A DNA stretch of 64,000 nt, taken from positions 12,457,412 through 12,521,411 of the forward strand of contig OZ026604.1 in NCBI GenBank assembly GCA_964020085.1, written 5' to 3'. A program made the position numbers and the translations under genes. Below the pieces are notes generated by a model. That model was not told where the DNA came from. It searched no databases and saw only the letters and a program-made list of their open reading frames with translations. The number at the start of each line of letters is the position of its first letter. The stretch's first letter is position 1. The stretch comes from Micromussa lordhowensis. Taxonomy: Eukaryota; Cnidaria; Anthozoa; Scleractinia; Lobophylliidae. This document shows positions 54,566 to 64,000 of the stretch, piece by piece.

Positions 54566-55250
54566 TTGCATCTTAATTTCCTGATACTTTACTCATAAAC
54601 ATTATGTAGTTGTTGTTATTTTGGTGTATTCATTTCAAATCTGTGCGGATTATTTTTTGTATTCGGTAATAACAATCAATAAAGTTTCTTAAGAAAACGC
54701 GTTCTCCAAAAAAATATTTGTTGTCGCGTGTTGACAATTAATTAGCGCTCTGAACTTCTATTGTTGTAATTTCAATGGTAGAGCTGTCCCATGGGCTTTT
54801 CCGTTGGAGTTTGTATGCAAATCTAGGATTGAAAGTGGAGTTCAGTGCGTGACTAACGGAGCGGAAAACTCCAGCAGTAAGCTAAGCCGAATAATATATT
54901 CACTCTGTCTGTCTCTCGTCAGCAAACCTGAGAGTTCAGATAAAAACTTAACAGATATTTTCATGAACCAATCAGGGTTAGAGAGCCCGGCTTCGAAAAT
55001 CGGAGAACGATTTCAAAGAAAGCTAGAGAACCTCAGAATAATTACGCAAAGCAGTGCGTGTTTGTCTGTAAATTACCAAATAGATGTGAGGACTGATATG
55101 CAAGCGTTCAAAGCAGCTTGAAAATCATCGACGCTAGCGAAAAAAGCCATCTTCACGATTAACCTTTCAAAATTCGAACAACGTGTTCAAATTTCCAGCG
55201 AGTTCAAGTTGAATAAAGGAATGACGCTTTCGAAATCTACGCGCTTTTAT
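54551..55250. repeat. Right terminal inverted repeat of the large element
   Basis: Complement of 28519-29207, direct copy of 895-1530. Begins with the last codons of the ATPase-tail gene. AATAAA at 54678-54683. Ends at CTTTTAT before TTTAAA (55251-55256). Confidence 0.85.
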
Positions 55251-55639
55251 TTTAAATATGTAATAGACTCTACATGAGCCGATCAGGGTTAACTATCAGC
55301 GGGCAAGTCTGGGTAACCTTATTGTTTTTGTTCTACTAGAGCGACGCTTATTAGTAAACCTACACCGAATTAGTATACAGGAAATCCACATTGGTATGCA
55401 GAAAGTCAAAAATTATTTTGCAGGAAGGAAGGGAAGTCCAAGGGAAGTCCGGAACGCGGATTAAAATGCTGAATATATACCACTGTATTGGCTGAAAGAC
55501 TCGTGTAAAGTTTTTCATCAGTCATTGGTCAGTTTCAATCCGTCTTTTTTTGTCAAATTGCTAGCGTTGAGGTCCGTGTATAGTTAGTCAAATTAAGTCG
55601 ATTTGTTTGAAGTCCGTTTGTCGGTATCATTTGCGTCGT
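55251..55639. other. Flank right of the large element, no gene
   Basis: Duplicate of 1531-1924; no motif. Confidence 0.55.
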
Positions 55640-56292
55640 TTGCGTAGGTAAGGCGCCGGTAGCTGTTAACATCTGTTAAGAGGTGTTTGTTCCAAGTTAG
55701 TGTACCAGCTTTCAAGAATCAGTCGTTGAAAATAGTTCGTACTGTAGGTTAAGCATTGAGCAGTGTCCCAGTCAATGTTGTGGTTTGTCAGTTGATGATG
55801 TACAGCAATGTGATTGTTGACATCACCATTTCTCGTGACTCGTTTGTGTTCAGTCAGTTTCTGCCAGTCTCACCAGCGCCGTAGCTAGTAACAGGCCAAC
55901 TGAGGCACTTGTCTCGGTCATTTCTCTGGCTTTTTTTGTTTATAGTACCTAATACCTAGGAAGAGAACTCAACCATGGACTGATTGCCTCAGTCATAAGT
56001 TATTCATAGACATTGCCTCAGCAGTTTTTTTTTTTGGCTACGGCCCTGCTAACCAATGTAGGAGGCCTGGCAAACGGAGCATTTGATCTTGTAAACTGCT
56101 CCCTGTCTGTTGCTGGGTTCGTCCCTGTCTTTAACGTTGGTCAGTAAGTATCTTAACGTAGTCGTAGGTTTGTGGGCAACGCGGATGTAGGGCTGTAGGA
56201 TCCGTGAGATGGTCTCAGAAGTGCCCTTAAAATAAGGTATAGTCACTCTAGTAACAGGTGTCGGGTTCCTGTTCGTTGCGTCAGCTTCGGTA
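55640..56292 (-). pseudogene. Penelope-like GIY-YIG fragment, arm B copy
   Basis: Same translation as 1925-2625 (TIPYFKGTSETISR, GAVYKIKCSVCQASYIG, HHQLTNHNIDWD). The sequence beyond the TNRNPTPVT region is deleted. One Cys-flanking residue differs (SVC for SDC). Confidence 0.8.
55876..56051. mobile_element. 176-bp MITE, arm B copy
   Basis: ACCA duplications at 55872-55875 and 56052-56055; same site and ends as at 2157-2336. Confidence 0.8.
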
Positions 56293-56904
56293 GGTAATCT
56301 AGACTAATTCTAGTGCTAGGGTCAAAGGTCAAAGATTATGCAAGCACAATTTTTCAGGTGGGTTTACCCTACTAAACGCAAAAACTCTAGCCGGTCACGA
56401 TTTAGTTAACCTGGTAAACAACACGCAGCGGATAATACTTTTAATTGCCAAGACCTATTTACACTTTGATTTCCATAGAAGTCATTAATATTTTTAAAAT
56501 CCCAGACAGCAATTTATATTGTGCTAGGGATGTATTTGACAGCAAAACTATAAACAATTCTGCAATCGATTATTTTAGCGACAAACTTTTTAACAAATAT
56601 TTCGTCTCAAAAATCCATTATTCGAATTTACTTCTATGAAAAACGAAACTTAGACAAATAGTAAATTGTTGCGCATTTTCTCAAATCAGAATTTGATTGT
56701 TCTGCCGGAAATCATGTTTTGACAAATTTCATATATTTTGTCCCGCTTAGGCGAGTTGTCCCTAGAAGAGCGTTTACAAGGCACCCCACATTTAAAACAT
56801 TTAAAACAATATTTATCAAGACAAAAATGAAGCTTTTTAACAGCATCTACATGACCTACATGTAACATTGTACTCTGTTAACTTATAGCTGGTTTACTTC
56901 GGCG
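56293..56904. repeat. R1 partial unit, arm B copy
   Basis: Counterpart of 2639-3250. Its minus strand has a Cys-rich stretch (CFKCFKCGVPCK) that is not open in the other R1 units. Confidence 0.7.
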
Positions 56905-57559
56905 TGCACCAGGCCTGGCATAATTGCTGTCACTGAAACCAGGATTAAATTTCAATTCCAAAACCTACTAGAATCACTAGTCACACCGCAACCCCTAATT
57001 GATCATATCGATACCAATACAGTTACAGGGTGGACCTCTGGGGTTATAGCTGTTGATTTCTCTGATCATTTACCAATATTCTGCACAATCGAAACATCAA
57101 ATTAGAAAAATGGGAAATTTTACTTCAGAGACTATAGCAAGTTTAACTCTGAATCATATCTTCAGGACATCTGTGCTGTTGATTGGAATGTTATCTTTGG
57201 TAAATGGAATAATCTGCATGAAGCAACAGCTAGGACTATCGATACACTGAAATTAATTGTAAATAAGCATGCACCCCTAAAACATGTGTATAGAAGGAAA
57301 CAAAAGCAATTACAAAGACCTTGAATCTCTAAGGGAATACTTAACTTCATTCAAACTAAACATGCTATGTACAAAACCCACTACTTATCTAAAGACGCAG
57401 TCAAAATTAGTGAATATTAAAAAAACTCAAATGAATAAACTATCTACATCTGTGCGAAGCATGTTCTTTGCGTATAGCAGAGATAATGCATCACCATGTT
57501 ACAATCTTTTAGGAACAATTACAAATTAATAGTGGCTCTCTTTGGGCATAAAATTCTAA
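56905..57559 (+). pseudogene. CR1/L2-like LINE fragment, arm B copy
   Basis: Same endonuclease remnant as 3269-3975 (DHIDTN, VDFSDHLPIFC). The LIDHID junction stays in frame here. The Harbinger-type element interrupts it at 57560 and the fragment resumes at 58442. Confidence 0.7.
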
Positions 57560-58441
57560 GGCCCGGTTCAAACGTCGAACTTTACATGTGCCGAACCTAA
57601 TACCAATTTGGGTCGACCCAAATAATTAAGTTCGGCAGTTGATTCAAACGTCGAACCTAATTTAGTCGAACTTAATTGCAAAAATAAAAGAGAAATTATT
57701 GCAAACGGCGGTTATTGTTGTCCAAAATGGCGGGGAAATGTGGGAAAGACAAATCGTGGAAATAGAGCTTGCTTTTCTTGCAAGTGCGATCAAGTAGGAA
57801 AGAACAAGTCGAGGAAGGCGACTCCAGATACAGTTAGCATTAAACAACCCAAGACGATGTTTGAATTTGGTGTGCCTTCTATTATTAATTATTCCCCAAA
57901 GAATATCACAGTTCCTCGTTAAATTCGTTCCTGTCGTCGGTTTCTTCAAGATTCACTTCATTGTCATTTTCTCTCAAAAGCATGACTCGCAGTACGCCAC
58001 CAAACTGCCTGCTTTCCAACTCGTTTACACTCTCATCGTTTTCAAATACACAACACCGCGCACAGAAGTGGTTTATCCTCATCAAAGCATATTTCGTGCT
58101 CTCGCACAAGGGGGAACAAATCTCTTCCCGCCATTTTGTTCCAACAGATCAAAACAAGCTGTGTACGCATGACAAAAATAGGAAACGTACAGAACTCTGG
58201 GTAAAAAATAATTTATTTAATGTATTTGTAATGTATGCATTAGATTCGGCACATGTCAAGTTCGACGTTTGAAACGAAGTCGATCTTTTGCCGTTCTATT
58301 CGGCAAGCCCGGTCGAATAGAACGGCAGGTCGACCCAAATACAAATCTGTCGAACCTAATTGATTCAGACGTCGAACTTTACATGTGCCGAATCTAATAA
58401 TTAGATTCGGCACATGTAAAGTTCGACGTTTGAACCAGGCC
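57560..58441. mobile_element. Non-autonomous PIF/Harbinger element, 882 bp
   Basis: TAA at 57557-57559 and 58442-58444, against a single TAA in arm A (about 3938). Inverted ends are GGCCCGGTTCAAACGTCGAA and, on the other strand, GGCCTGGTTCAAACGTCGAA, continuing CTTTACATGTGCCGAA. The 3-bp TNA duplication and GG ends are Harbinger traits. The interior from about 57725 opens with ATGGCGGGGAAATG on the plus strand and has broken frames (57740-57922), probably from the accessory gene of its parent; no transposase core is present. Confidence 0.9.
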
Positions 58442-58636
58442 TAAATGGCTTAACTAACTTTCCAACAATATTTCATAGAATCGCATAATTGAATAAAATC
58501 TTGCATTCTGATTGGTTTACGAAGCGAGGTATTTAGCGTGGAATTACGAGTTGCAAACTAAGCTAGGTGATATTGCCTTGCATCTACGTAACAACTGTCG
58601 TCAAACTGTAACATAACAACTGCAAAAACGTTTTTA

Positions 58637-58686
58637 TATTAATTATCATTACCTGACTCGTGAATTCCGCGTTAAATTGCATTTGG

Positions 58687-58732
<46 letters not shown>

Positions 58733-58776
58733 TTCGCGTGCAGTTTAACGCGGAATTCCCTCGTCAGGTAATGAAT
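58637..58776. repeat. Long palindrome, arm B copy
   Basis: Same as 4145-4287, with a few changes in the outer left arm. Confidence 0.8.
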
Positions 58777-59768
58777 TTTCCTATAAGACTTTTAAACACG
58801 CAATTTAATTTATGCTATGTCATTGTAATTTCCATCAAGATGGTGAGCTTTTTAAAAGGTACATAACTTCACCTGTTTGAACTTTGATATTTTAAAATAA
58901 ATCATGTTCCCTAACCTCAAAAATCCTAGGAGAGCTGTAAAAGGAACATGCTATGTACAAAACATATGCATCCTTATGTAAAAGAAGGATGCATTTCTTA
59001 CAAAATAGAGAGGTTTGCTTCGACCAGCTGCTACAAAAACCTGAACGGGTTTTGAGCATAATTAAAATCATTTTCAAACATAGGCAGCCAATGTTTAATT
59101 CTTAGAAAGAGCTAAGAGAAACTGTTGTGAATTTGCTGGGGTGGTGTTTTCTGAGAGTCAAAATTTCGTATTTAATAAATACACAAAGTCAAATACGAGC
59201 GGCACTGCGAAATAAATCATAGGAAATTAGACATGTTTTTATCCATAAAAAAAACTATATACATCATATTCAAATGTAAGATTATGGGTACTTTAAATCT
59301 GCGAAAATTAGCGAAAAACCATGCGGAAGAAAATGTCTTCACATTAGTTTTAAAATTATAAAAACACGTTTCGTGTTTGATTTCAGGAGGGAGTGAATTA
59401 AAAAGCCTGGTTGCTGATAAGTTCTGTAAGCGGTTGTACACTAAGTTTCTACAAGAGAAATCACCACATAAAAACGAATACATGCCAATGAATACATTAA
59501 AGATCAGAAATTTCATTTTCAGAGCACACGTAAAGCCTCTTATTGGGGGAGCAAAGCCACTATTTTATGAACCAAAAAAAGAATCTGTAAAATTTTAACG
59601 GTACATTAGATTTTTGCAGACAAAAAATGTGCTACGGGGAAAAAAAATTCCAACAAGTTTCATGGCATGATCAATAAGTCGGCTGAGTATGTACCAGATT
59701 CTACTCTTGTTGATAATCTTGCTATATATTGCTTTAATATAATAGACGTATATGTAAAGTTGGAAGGC
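58777..59768. repeat. R2 repeat, arm B copy
   Basis: Counterpart of 4288-5236. It has a 40-bp extra segment at about 58945-58984 with a short direct repeat of AAGGATGCAT type. The minus strand keeps FNSLPPEIKHETCFYNF at about 59400. Confidence 0.65.
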
Positions 59769-60420
59769 TTAATGTGGCTCGAAACAGCTTCCAGTACTTT
59801 CTAAGACTTGATGGGTCATTATAACCACTTTATATCGGTTGATGCAATAATCATCTTATCAAAAAAACTGTCCAATCATTGGTGAACAACTGTCAATTTT
59901 GTTGCACAATAGGTTACCATAGCAACAATATGAACTGTTAAAGACACCTTTAATTTTAGCTTTAAGCACCCCAATTTTTATTATCCAATTGTAATTAACA
60001 TGATAAGATGCAACTTTTTGCAAAGTTTAAAAAAAATCTACGAATCGGGTTCAGACTTCAGAGGCACCTTAAATTTTCGAAAACTTACGGTGCCTCTGAA
60101 CCCTCTTCGTAGAATGTTTGTAATCTTTGCAAAAACCTCCCTCTTATCATGCTTACTACAATTCAGTTATAAAAAATCGGGGTCCCCGCGGTCGTTTTTG
60201 AGTTGTAAACGCTTAAAGCTGAAATTGAGGGTGTTTTTAGCAGGTCATATTGTTGCTATGGTAACCAATTGTGCCACAAAATTGACAGCAACTTGTTCAC
60301 CAATGATTGGGCAGGGTTTTTGATATCTTGATGTTGGCTTCAACCGATATAGACTGCTAATAATTACCCATCAAAATATAAGTCTTTGAAAGCACTGGAA
60401 ACTGTGTGCAGCCACATTAA
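59769..60420. mobile_element. TTAA-flanked foldback, arm B copy
   Basis: TTAA at 59769-59772 and 60417-60420, same arms as 5237-5878. About 11 bp longer at the centre (AAATTTTCGAAAACTT), itself palindromic. Confidence 0.8.
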
Positions 60421-63400
60421 AACAAGCCTCTCTCTTCTATTTTTCAAGCCAAAAATAAAAATAGAAACTTTTGATATGGTTTCTAAAAGTAATAAAAATA
60501 AAAAAAATAAATAAAAATAGGAAAACATTTATCTCTTTTACCAAATACTTCGCCTCTTGCTTTTGTTGTTGTTGTTGTTGTTGTTTTTTCAGGCTACCTA
60601 TCCATCCCCAAATTATGTGACTACTTTTATTTTTTACCACTCTTTAATTATTACTCATTCTATTTAGGCTATAAAACTAGGGGGGAACAAAGGGTTCGTG
60701 CTTATTTCATTTCCAACTTGTCTCACCTAAACAGCATTATTAAAGCAACAATCGCCGAAATTGGTTATCGTATGTCCTGTTCATAAGCAGTTAGGCTAAT
60801 CTCGACTAATCCTAGTGCTACGGTTACCCAAGCAAGAAGGTGAAAGATAGCCCGCATTTGGGAGCAACGTTTTTCAGGTAGGATTACCCTACTACCCGCA
60901 AACACGCTAGCCGGTCACGCTTTAGTTAACCTGGTAAATGACACGCAGCAAATCATAATTTTATTTCCAAAAGCTATTTACACTTAGATTACGTACTTTA
61001 CCAGTTTAATTGCAGTCATTTCTATTTTTAAACTCACTTAAAATCCCACACATCAATTATTTTTGTGCTAGGGATCTATTTGACAGCAAAACTATCAACA
61101 ATTTTGCAATGGAACATTTTAGAGATAGTAGCGACAAACATTGTCACGAAAATTTCGTCTAAAAAACCCTAAATTCTTTTATGTAAAGCAAAACTAAGAT
61201 AAGTTGTAAATTAATATGCAGTTTCTCAAATCACAATTGATATGTTCTGCCGGTAATTTATCATGTTTTGATAAATTTGATATATTTTGTCCCGGTAGGC
61301 ACTCCACGTCAAAAACGTCTAGAATAATATTTATCAAAATAAATGAAGCTCTTTAGTAGCATCTACATGTAATGTACTAATCTATCTCGTAACTTATAGC
61401 TGGTTTCCCTCGGCGTGCACACTCTCTAGATCCACCCCCTATTGTCTATTCATCTATAATGTCAGAGTAAGATAAGGGGATTGCTTTGTAGATCTACTCA
61501 CAGGTACGTGATCTTGATATTCTTGCTAAAGATACCCTGAGGTAATTCCTTTAACTGGTTGTTATCCAATCGTCTACCAAGAAATAATCACAGTCAGTGT
61601 CAATTGAAAGAGCAAGGAAAATGTCAGCTGTGTGATTGAAGGTTTCCTTACACAGATATGAATATAGGGTTACAAAAAGCAACAAAAATCAAAAAAAGTC
61701 AAAAGAGGAAAACAATGATGTCTTTTACTTAATGATTCTTATTACTCAATCTATTTAGCCTATTACGGGAGGGGCACAAAGGAGAAGCACCTATTTCATT
61801 TCGATTTTGTCTTACCCAAACTGCATGATTAAAGCAACAATCGTCGCAATTCGTTATCTTATGTCCTGTTCACAAGCAGGTAGGATAATCTCGACTGATT
61901 TTAGTGCTAAAGTTACCCAAGCAAGAAGGCAAAAGATAGCCCGCATTTGCAAGCAAAATTTTTCATGTAGGATTACCCTACTACCCGCGACAACTCTAGC
62001 CAGTAACGATTTAGTTAACCTGGTAAATAACAAGAAGTAAAAAAATATTCTGATCGCCAAACCCGGCTGTTTACGCTTAGATTACGTAGCCGGTTTATCA
62101 GTTCCATTGAAGTTATTTCAATTTTAAACTCACTTAAAATCCCAGACAGAAATTGTTATGGTGATGGGGATGTATTTATCAGCAAAACTTTAAACAATTT
62201 GGCAATGAAACATCATAGAGATAGTAGCGACAACCATTGTTACAAAAATGTCGTCTGTAAAACTCATTATTCGAATTTTCTTCTATGCAAAGCAAACCTA
62301 AGACAAGTTGTAAACAAATATGCAGTTTCTCAAAACACAATTGATTTGTTCTGCCAGTAATTTATCATGTTTTGATTAATTTGATCTATTTTGCCCAAGG
62401 TAGGCGAGTTTTCCCGACAAAAGCGTTTACGAGGCACACCACATTTAAAACGTTTAGAAAAGTATATATCAAAATAAATGAAGCTCTTTAGTAGCATCTA
62501 CATGTTACGTAGTAATCGATCTCGCAACTTATAGCGGTTTACTTCGGCGTGCACACTCTCTAGATCCACCCCATATTGTCTATTCATCTGTCATGTCAGA
62601 GTAAGAAGAGGGGGGGGGGGGTTGTTTTGTAAATCTACTCACAGGATTATCATCTTGATATTCTTGGTAAAGATACCGTGCGGTAATTCCTTCAACTGGT
62701 TGCTTTGCAAGTATCTACCAAGAAATCAGTAATCACAATCAGTGTCAATTGAAAGAGCAAGGAAAATGTCAGCTGTGTGATTGAAGGTTCCCTTACACAG
62801 ATATGAATATAGGGTTACAAAAAGCAACGGAAATTAAAAAAAAAAAATTCAGAAGAAGGAAACATTGTGTTTTTCCACGGTAGCTTTCTTTTTCCAAGTT
62901 ATGGGACCTCTTTTTTCACCGCTCTTTTGTTATCACGCAATCAATTTATCCGTTAACAGGAGGGGCACAAAAGGCCTGCGCTTATTTAATTTCGAACTTG
63001 TCTTACCTAAACAGCGTTATTAAAGCAACAATCGCCGAAATTCGCTATCTTATGTCCTGTTCACAAGCAGGTAGCCTAATCTTTACTGATTCTAGTGCTA
63101 GGGTTTCCTAAGCAAGAAGGTAAAAGATAGGCCGCATTTGCAAGCAAACTTTTTTCACATAAGATTTACCCTACTCCCCGCAAAACCTCTAGCCGGTCAC
63201 CATTTAACCTGGCAAATAACATGCGGCAGATAATAATCTTATTGACAAAAGCCATTTGCACTTAGATACGTAGTCTGTCAGTTCCAGAAAAGTTATTTCA
63301 ATGTTTAAACTCATTTAAAATTCCAGATACAATATTTTTTTTTTGTGATGGGGATGTATTTCACAGCAAAACTCTGAACAATTTTGTATTGAAATATTTG

Positions 63401-64000
63401 GGAGAGATAGTAGCGACAAACATTGTTACGAAAATTTAGTCTCAGAAACTCATTAGTCGAATTTCTTTCATGTAAAGCAAAATTAAGACAAATTGTAAAT
63501 AAATATGCAGTTTCTCAAGTGACAATTCGCTTGTTCTGCTGGTAATTTATCATATATCTTGTCCCGGCTAGGCGAGTTGTCCTTAGAAGAGCGTTAACAA
63601 GGCACTCCACTGTTAAAACGTTTAGAATAGTATTGATCAAAATAAAAATGAACAGCATCTACATGTAATGTAGTAATCTGTTAACTTATAGCTGATTTAC
63701 TTTGGCGTCCACACTCTCTAGATCAACCCCCTATTGATTGGTCATATATCGTTGGGAGTAAGATTATGGGGCATTGTTTTGTAGTAATTTTTGAGGTAGT
63801 TTTTTCAACTGGCTGCTTTGTAAGTAACTACTAACAAATAATCACAATCAGTGTCAATTACACCAGAAAATATCTACTCAACGCCATTCTATTTCCCACC
63901 AAGTCGCGTAATTTCAGTTTTGTTGTATTGTAGTTTAGTTCAAATATATTCTTTAATTAAGACAAGGACGCTCGGTGAGCAGCGCTTTTGTAAATGACTA
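60421..64000. repeat. Tandem R1 array, three units
   Basis: Unit landmarks 'attattaaagcaacaatcg'/'catgattaaagcaacaatcg' at about 60737, 61824 and 63017; 'ctctagccggtcac' class at about 60906, 61990 and 63190; 'cacactctctagatc' at about 61418, 62558 and 63709. The spacing gives a period of about 1.1-1.2 kb. G12 at 62610-62621. The array runs off the window end. No gene. Confidence 0.85.

Larger units (their letters stand above)
28519..55250. mobile_element. Large Polinton/Maverick-like element, degenerate, 26.7 kb with nested insertions
   Basis: The bounds are inverted repeats of about 0.7 kb (28519-29207 and 54551-55250). Identity stops sharply at ATAAAAGCGCGTAG/CTACGCGCTTTTAT, next to TTTAAA at both sides (28513-28518, 55251-55256). 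A 6-bp duplication and inverted repeats of this length are Polinton traits; because TTTAAA is its own complement, it could also be one more repeat base-set. Contents: an outward-facing zinc-ribbon gene at the left end, an ATPase-tail gene at the right end, palindrome arrays behind each, an OB-fold gene, and a Helentron and SINEs as later arrivals. Polymerase B, integrase, protease and capsid genes are not recognisable. The ends are not the textbook AG...TC, so the class call depends mainly on the ATPase. Confidence 0.65.
53670..61735. repeat. Long direct duplication, arm B (partner 1-7200)
   Basis: Same order of features as arm A. Longer because of the Harbinger insertion at 57560-58441 and a 40-bp insertion near 58945. 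It lacks about 58 bp of the Penelope fragment near 56293. Confidence 0.9.

Noticed and set aside
56686..56868. Cys-rich minus-strand frame (CFKCFKCGVPCK) in R1
   Set aside because: Open in only one R1 copy; other units have stops and the Cys spacing changes.
57906..58272. Several overlapping frames in the Harbinger-type insertion
   Set aside because: None carries a DDE core; probably debris of an internally deleted accessory gene.

Overview
This window looks like animal nuclear DNA, most likely from a cnidarian and plausibly a stony coral. It is AT-rich, has a GT-AG intron, vertebrate-style AATAAA signals and tRNA-derived SINEs, and is packed with decayed transposons: Penelope-like, CR1/L2-like LINE, hAT, PIF/Harbinger, TTAA-flanked foldbacks, Helentron and Polinton-like. 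The taxon is an inference from the repeat repertoire. There are no bacterial operons, rRNA genes, canonical tRNA genes or CRISPR arrays. I recognise no ordinary single-copy host gene; every coding region I can name belongs, or probably belongs, to a mobile element.

Layout. (a) 1-7200 is one arm of a long direct duplication whose partner is 53670-61735. Each arm carries, in order, the C-terminal part of a Polinton-type packaging ATPase, a terminal repeat of the large element, a Penelope-like GIY-YIG fragment split by a small MITE, a LINE fragment, a long palindrome, a TTAA-flanked foldback and a roughly 1.2-kb dispersed repeat (R1). (b) 7200-18000 holds a SWIM/YqaJ-nuclease pseudogene with introns, a polyglutamine ORF and a convergent PIF/Harbinger transposase pseudogene broken by a MITE. 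TTAA-flanked non-autonomous elements follow. (c) 18500-22700 is R1/R2 repeat units plus a Myb/SANT relic. (d) 23170-27300 is a hAT (DUF4371-type) transposase pseudogene split by a 2.3-kb block carrying a DUF3987-like gene fragment. (e) 28519-55250 is bounded by roughly 0.7-kb inverted repeats and candidate 6-bp duplications. I read it as a large, degenerate Polinton-like element. (f) Nested in it is a Helentron (about 32.1-39.6 kb) with 2A-like, OTU, Helitron Rep, PIF1 helicase and endonuclease modules, broken by a handful of indels and stops. (g) 55.3-64 kb is the second duplication arm and a tandem R1 array.

How the parts fit together. The 26.7-kb element has one gene at each end, both reading outward, with their stop regions and poly(A) signals inside the inverted repeats. 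Behind each gene, on its 5' side, lies an array built on the odd palindrome ACGG(A/T)CCGT. Between the arrays are the Helentron, SINEs and one apparently intact gene (45021-46280), an RPA-like OB-fold protein with CCAAT and TATA boxes. No polymerase, integrase or capsid gene is recognisable, so the element is non-autonomous or gutted. The two duplication arms act as a natural experiment: an 882-bp Harbinger-type element with TAA duplications is present in one arm and absent, with an intact empty site, in the other.

Limits: all family names come from reading translations and motifs by eye. No database search, alignment score or fold prediction was run.
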